Below, piece by piece: positions 6,684 through 7,385 of a stretch of DNA of 7,385 nucleotides (within the stretch, counting starts at the first letter, position 1; each line of letters opens with the position of its first letter). A program made the translations under genes and the position numbers. The notes under the pieces are model-generated. The model saw only the letters and a list, made by a program, of their open reading frames with translations. It did no database searches and was not told the origin of the DNA. Origin of the DNA: Acidobacteriota bacterium. Lineage in GTDB: Bacteria; Acidobacteriota; Vicinamibacteria; Vicinamibacterales; UBA2999. Where the stretch lies: assembly GCA_947478985.1 (NCBI GenBank), contig CANJYC010000080.1, positions 1-7,385 on the forward strand, in the 5' to 3' direction.

Positions 6684-7385
6684 CTACACCAGGCCTGCAC
6701 CGCGAAATTGCGCGTAGCGGGTCCTGTCGCTGGACAGCCCCACCCGTGCTCGGCCCTGTCGGGCCTGCGGCGCGGGCGGGGCGCCCCGTCCAGCGCCACC
6801 CGCGAGCCGCAATTCCCAGACCGACTCACAGCGGATATCGCGCCAGCTTCTGGCGCGTGCAAGGGCACGCACGAAGCAGCCCTCGGCGCGCGCCTCTGTC
6901 TCACGCTGTGCGGCGGCCGATATGGCCAGCGTCAGCTCCGCATCGGACGGGCACCGCCGCGTATCGGATGCGACGCGTCGATCCCCGCCCTGGGGCGCGG
7001 ACGGCTGACCCGCGACCGTGCGCGCGAAGTATCGTGCCGCGCCCACGCGCACCCACGCAGGCCGCTGCGCGAGCGGCCCGGATACGAGCAGTTCCGCCAC
7101 GCCAAGTCGCACGGCTGCCTCGAGGCCGTCACGCTGCTCCAGGATCGGCGCTGGCGCGAGATCGATCGTCGTGCCGCTGGCCACCACGCTGACCCACCAG
7201 GGACGCCCGGTGGCCTGCCGGAAGCTCTCGATCGAGGGATGCAGCGTCACAACGATCGGCGCCACCGCCACGCCGAGCACTTTCGACAGATCCTCGTGTG
7301 CTCGCGATGCCATGCGCTGCAGATCGGATGACGGCGCCGCGCTCACCACAGGCGGCACGCCCACGACCGGCGCCGCTCCAACGAC
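6684..7385 (-). CDS. Peptidase-MA-like protein lacking the zinc motif, 3' part (5' end outside window)
   Basis: The frame is open through the last base of the window, so the N-terminus is missing and 233 residues are visible. The region from IVVTLHPSIESFRQATG through GRPWWVSVVASGTTIDLAP to QRPAWVRVGAARYF resembles the gluzincin 'peptidase MA-like' domain found in exported proteins of several phyla, acidobacteria included. The match is by eye and is not certain. Where active members have HExxH, this protein reads LGVAE (7106-7092). Where they have a glutamate in W-x-x-E-G-x-A, it has Val (WVRVGAA, 7055-7035). It is therefore unlikely to be an active metalloprotease. A CPSDAEL motif and an AQRETEARAEGCFVRAL helix follow, ending at SWRDIR. 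The last 55 or so residues are low-complexity, rich in Arg, Gly and Ala, with poorer codon choice, and may be read-through past a lost stop. It converges on the preceding glycosyltransferase across 28 bp. Confidence 0.6.
   Translation of the reverse strand, partial: VVGAAPVVGVPPVVSAAPSSDLQRMASRAHEDLSKVLGVAVAPIVVTLHPSIESFRQATGRPWWVSVVASGTTIDLAPAPILEQRDGLEAAVRLGVAELLVSGPLAQRPAWVRVGAARYFARTVAGQPSAPQGGDRRVASDTRRCPSDAELTLAISAAAQRETEARAEGCFVRALARARSWRDIRCESVWELRLAGGAGRGAPPAPQARQGRARVGLSSDRTRYAQFRGAGLV

Noticed and set aside
6690..6714. Short palindromes near the convergent stops (CAGGCCTG, and CGCG either side of AAATTG)
   Set aside because: Stems of four bases or fewer, or with no loop, and no T-run. 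They are not credible as a terminator and are expected by chance at this GC content.
6708..7331. 207-codon plus-strand open frame at the right end
   Set aside because: The minus-strand frame has peptidase-MA-like sequence with sensible codon use over most of its length. The plus frame is low-complexity.

Overview
The window is dense, GC-rich bacterial DNA with almost no non-coding space. Its content suggests a Gram-negative bacterium, plausibly an acidobacterium of the Vicinamibacteria type. The reasons are a tandem pair of large DUF5916 outer-membrane-barrel proteins, a Tat-exported MsrP with its membrane partner MsrQ, and a peptidase-MA-like protein of a kind I associate with that group. 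The taxonomic call is inference from gene content and base composition only.

Layout. Positions 1-3785, plus strand: two consecutive DUF5916 genes. The first lacks its 5' part because of the window edge. The second is complete, with a signal peptide, a CBM9-like N-terminal domain and a long barrel-like C-terminal domain. Positions 5955-3757, minus strand: a compact run msrP - msrQ - TIGR04282-type glycosyltransferase. There are 4 nt between the first two genes and a 40-nt overlap between the last two. The glycosyltransferase also overlaps the 3' end of the second DUF5916 gene by 29 nt, tail to tail. Positions 5981-6655, plus strand: a TIGR04283-type family 2 glycosyltransferase, divergent from msrP across 25 bp. 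Positions 7385-6684, minus strand: the 3' part of a gene for a peptidase-MA-like protein that lacks the zinc-binding motif.

How they may work together. MsrP and MsrQ are a well-known pair: electrons pass through membrane haem in MsrQ to the periplasmic molybdoenzyme MsrP, which repairs oxidised methionines in envelope proteins. The two glycosyltransferases belong to families often found side by side (NCBI names both 'arsenosugar biosynthesis glycosyltransferase'). Here they flank msrPQ, one at the end of its operon and one divergent from its start. No arsenic methyltransferase or radical-SAM partner is visible in the window, so their substrate is unknown.

Regulatory signals are few. There is a perfect TATAAT 5 nt upstream of the msrP start codon, which suggests a leaderless mRNA. 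A 10-bp stem-loop sits on the stop codon of the second DUF5916 gene. No RNA gene, CRISPR array, insertion sequence or attachment site was found. No gap between genes exceeds about 40 bp.
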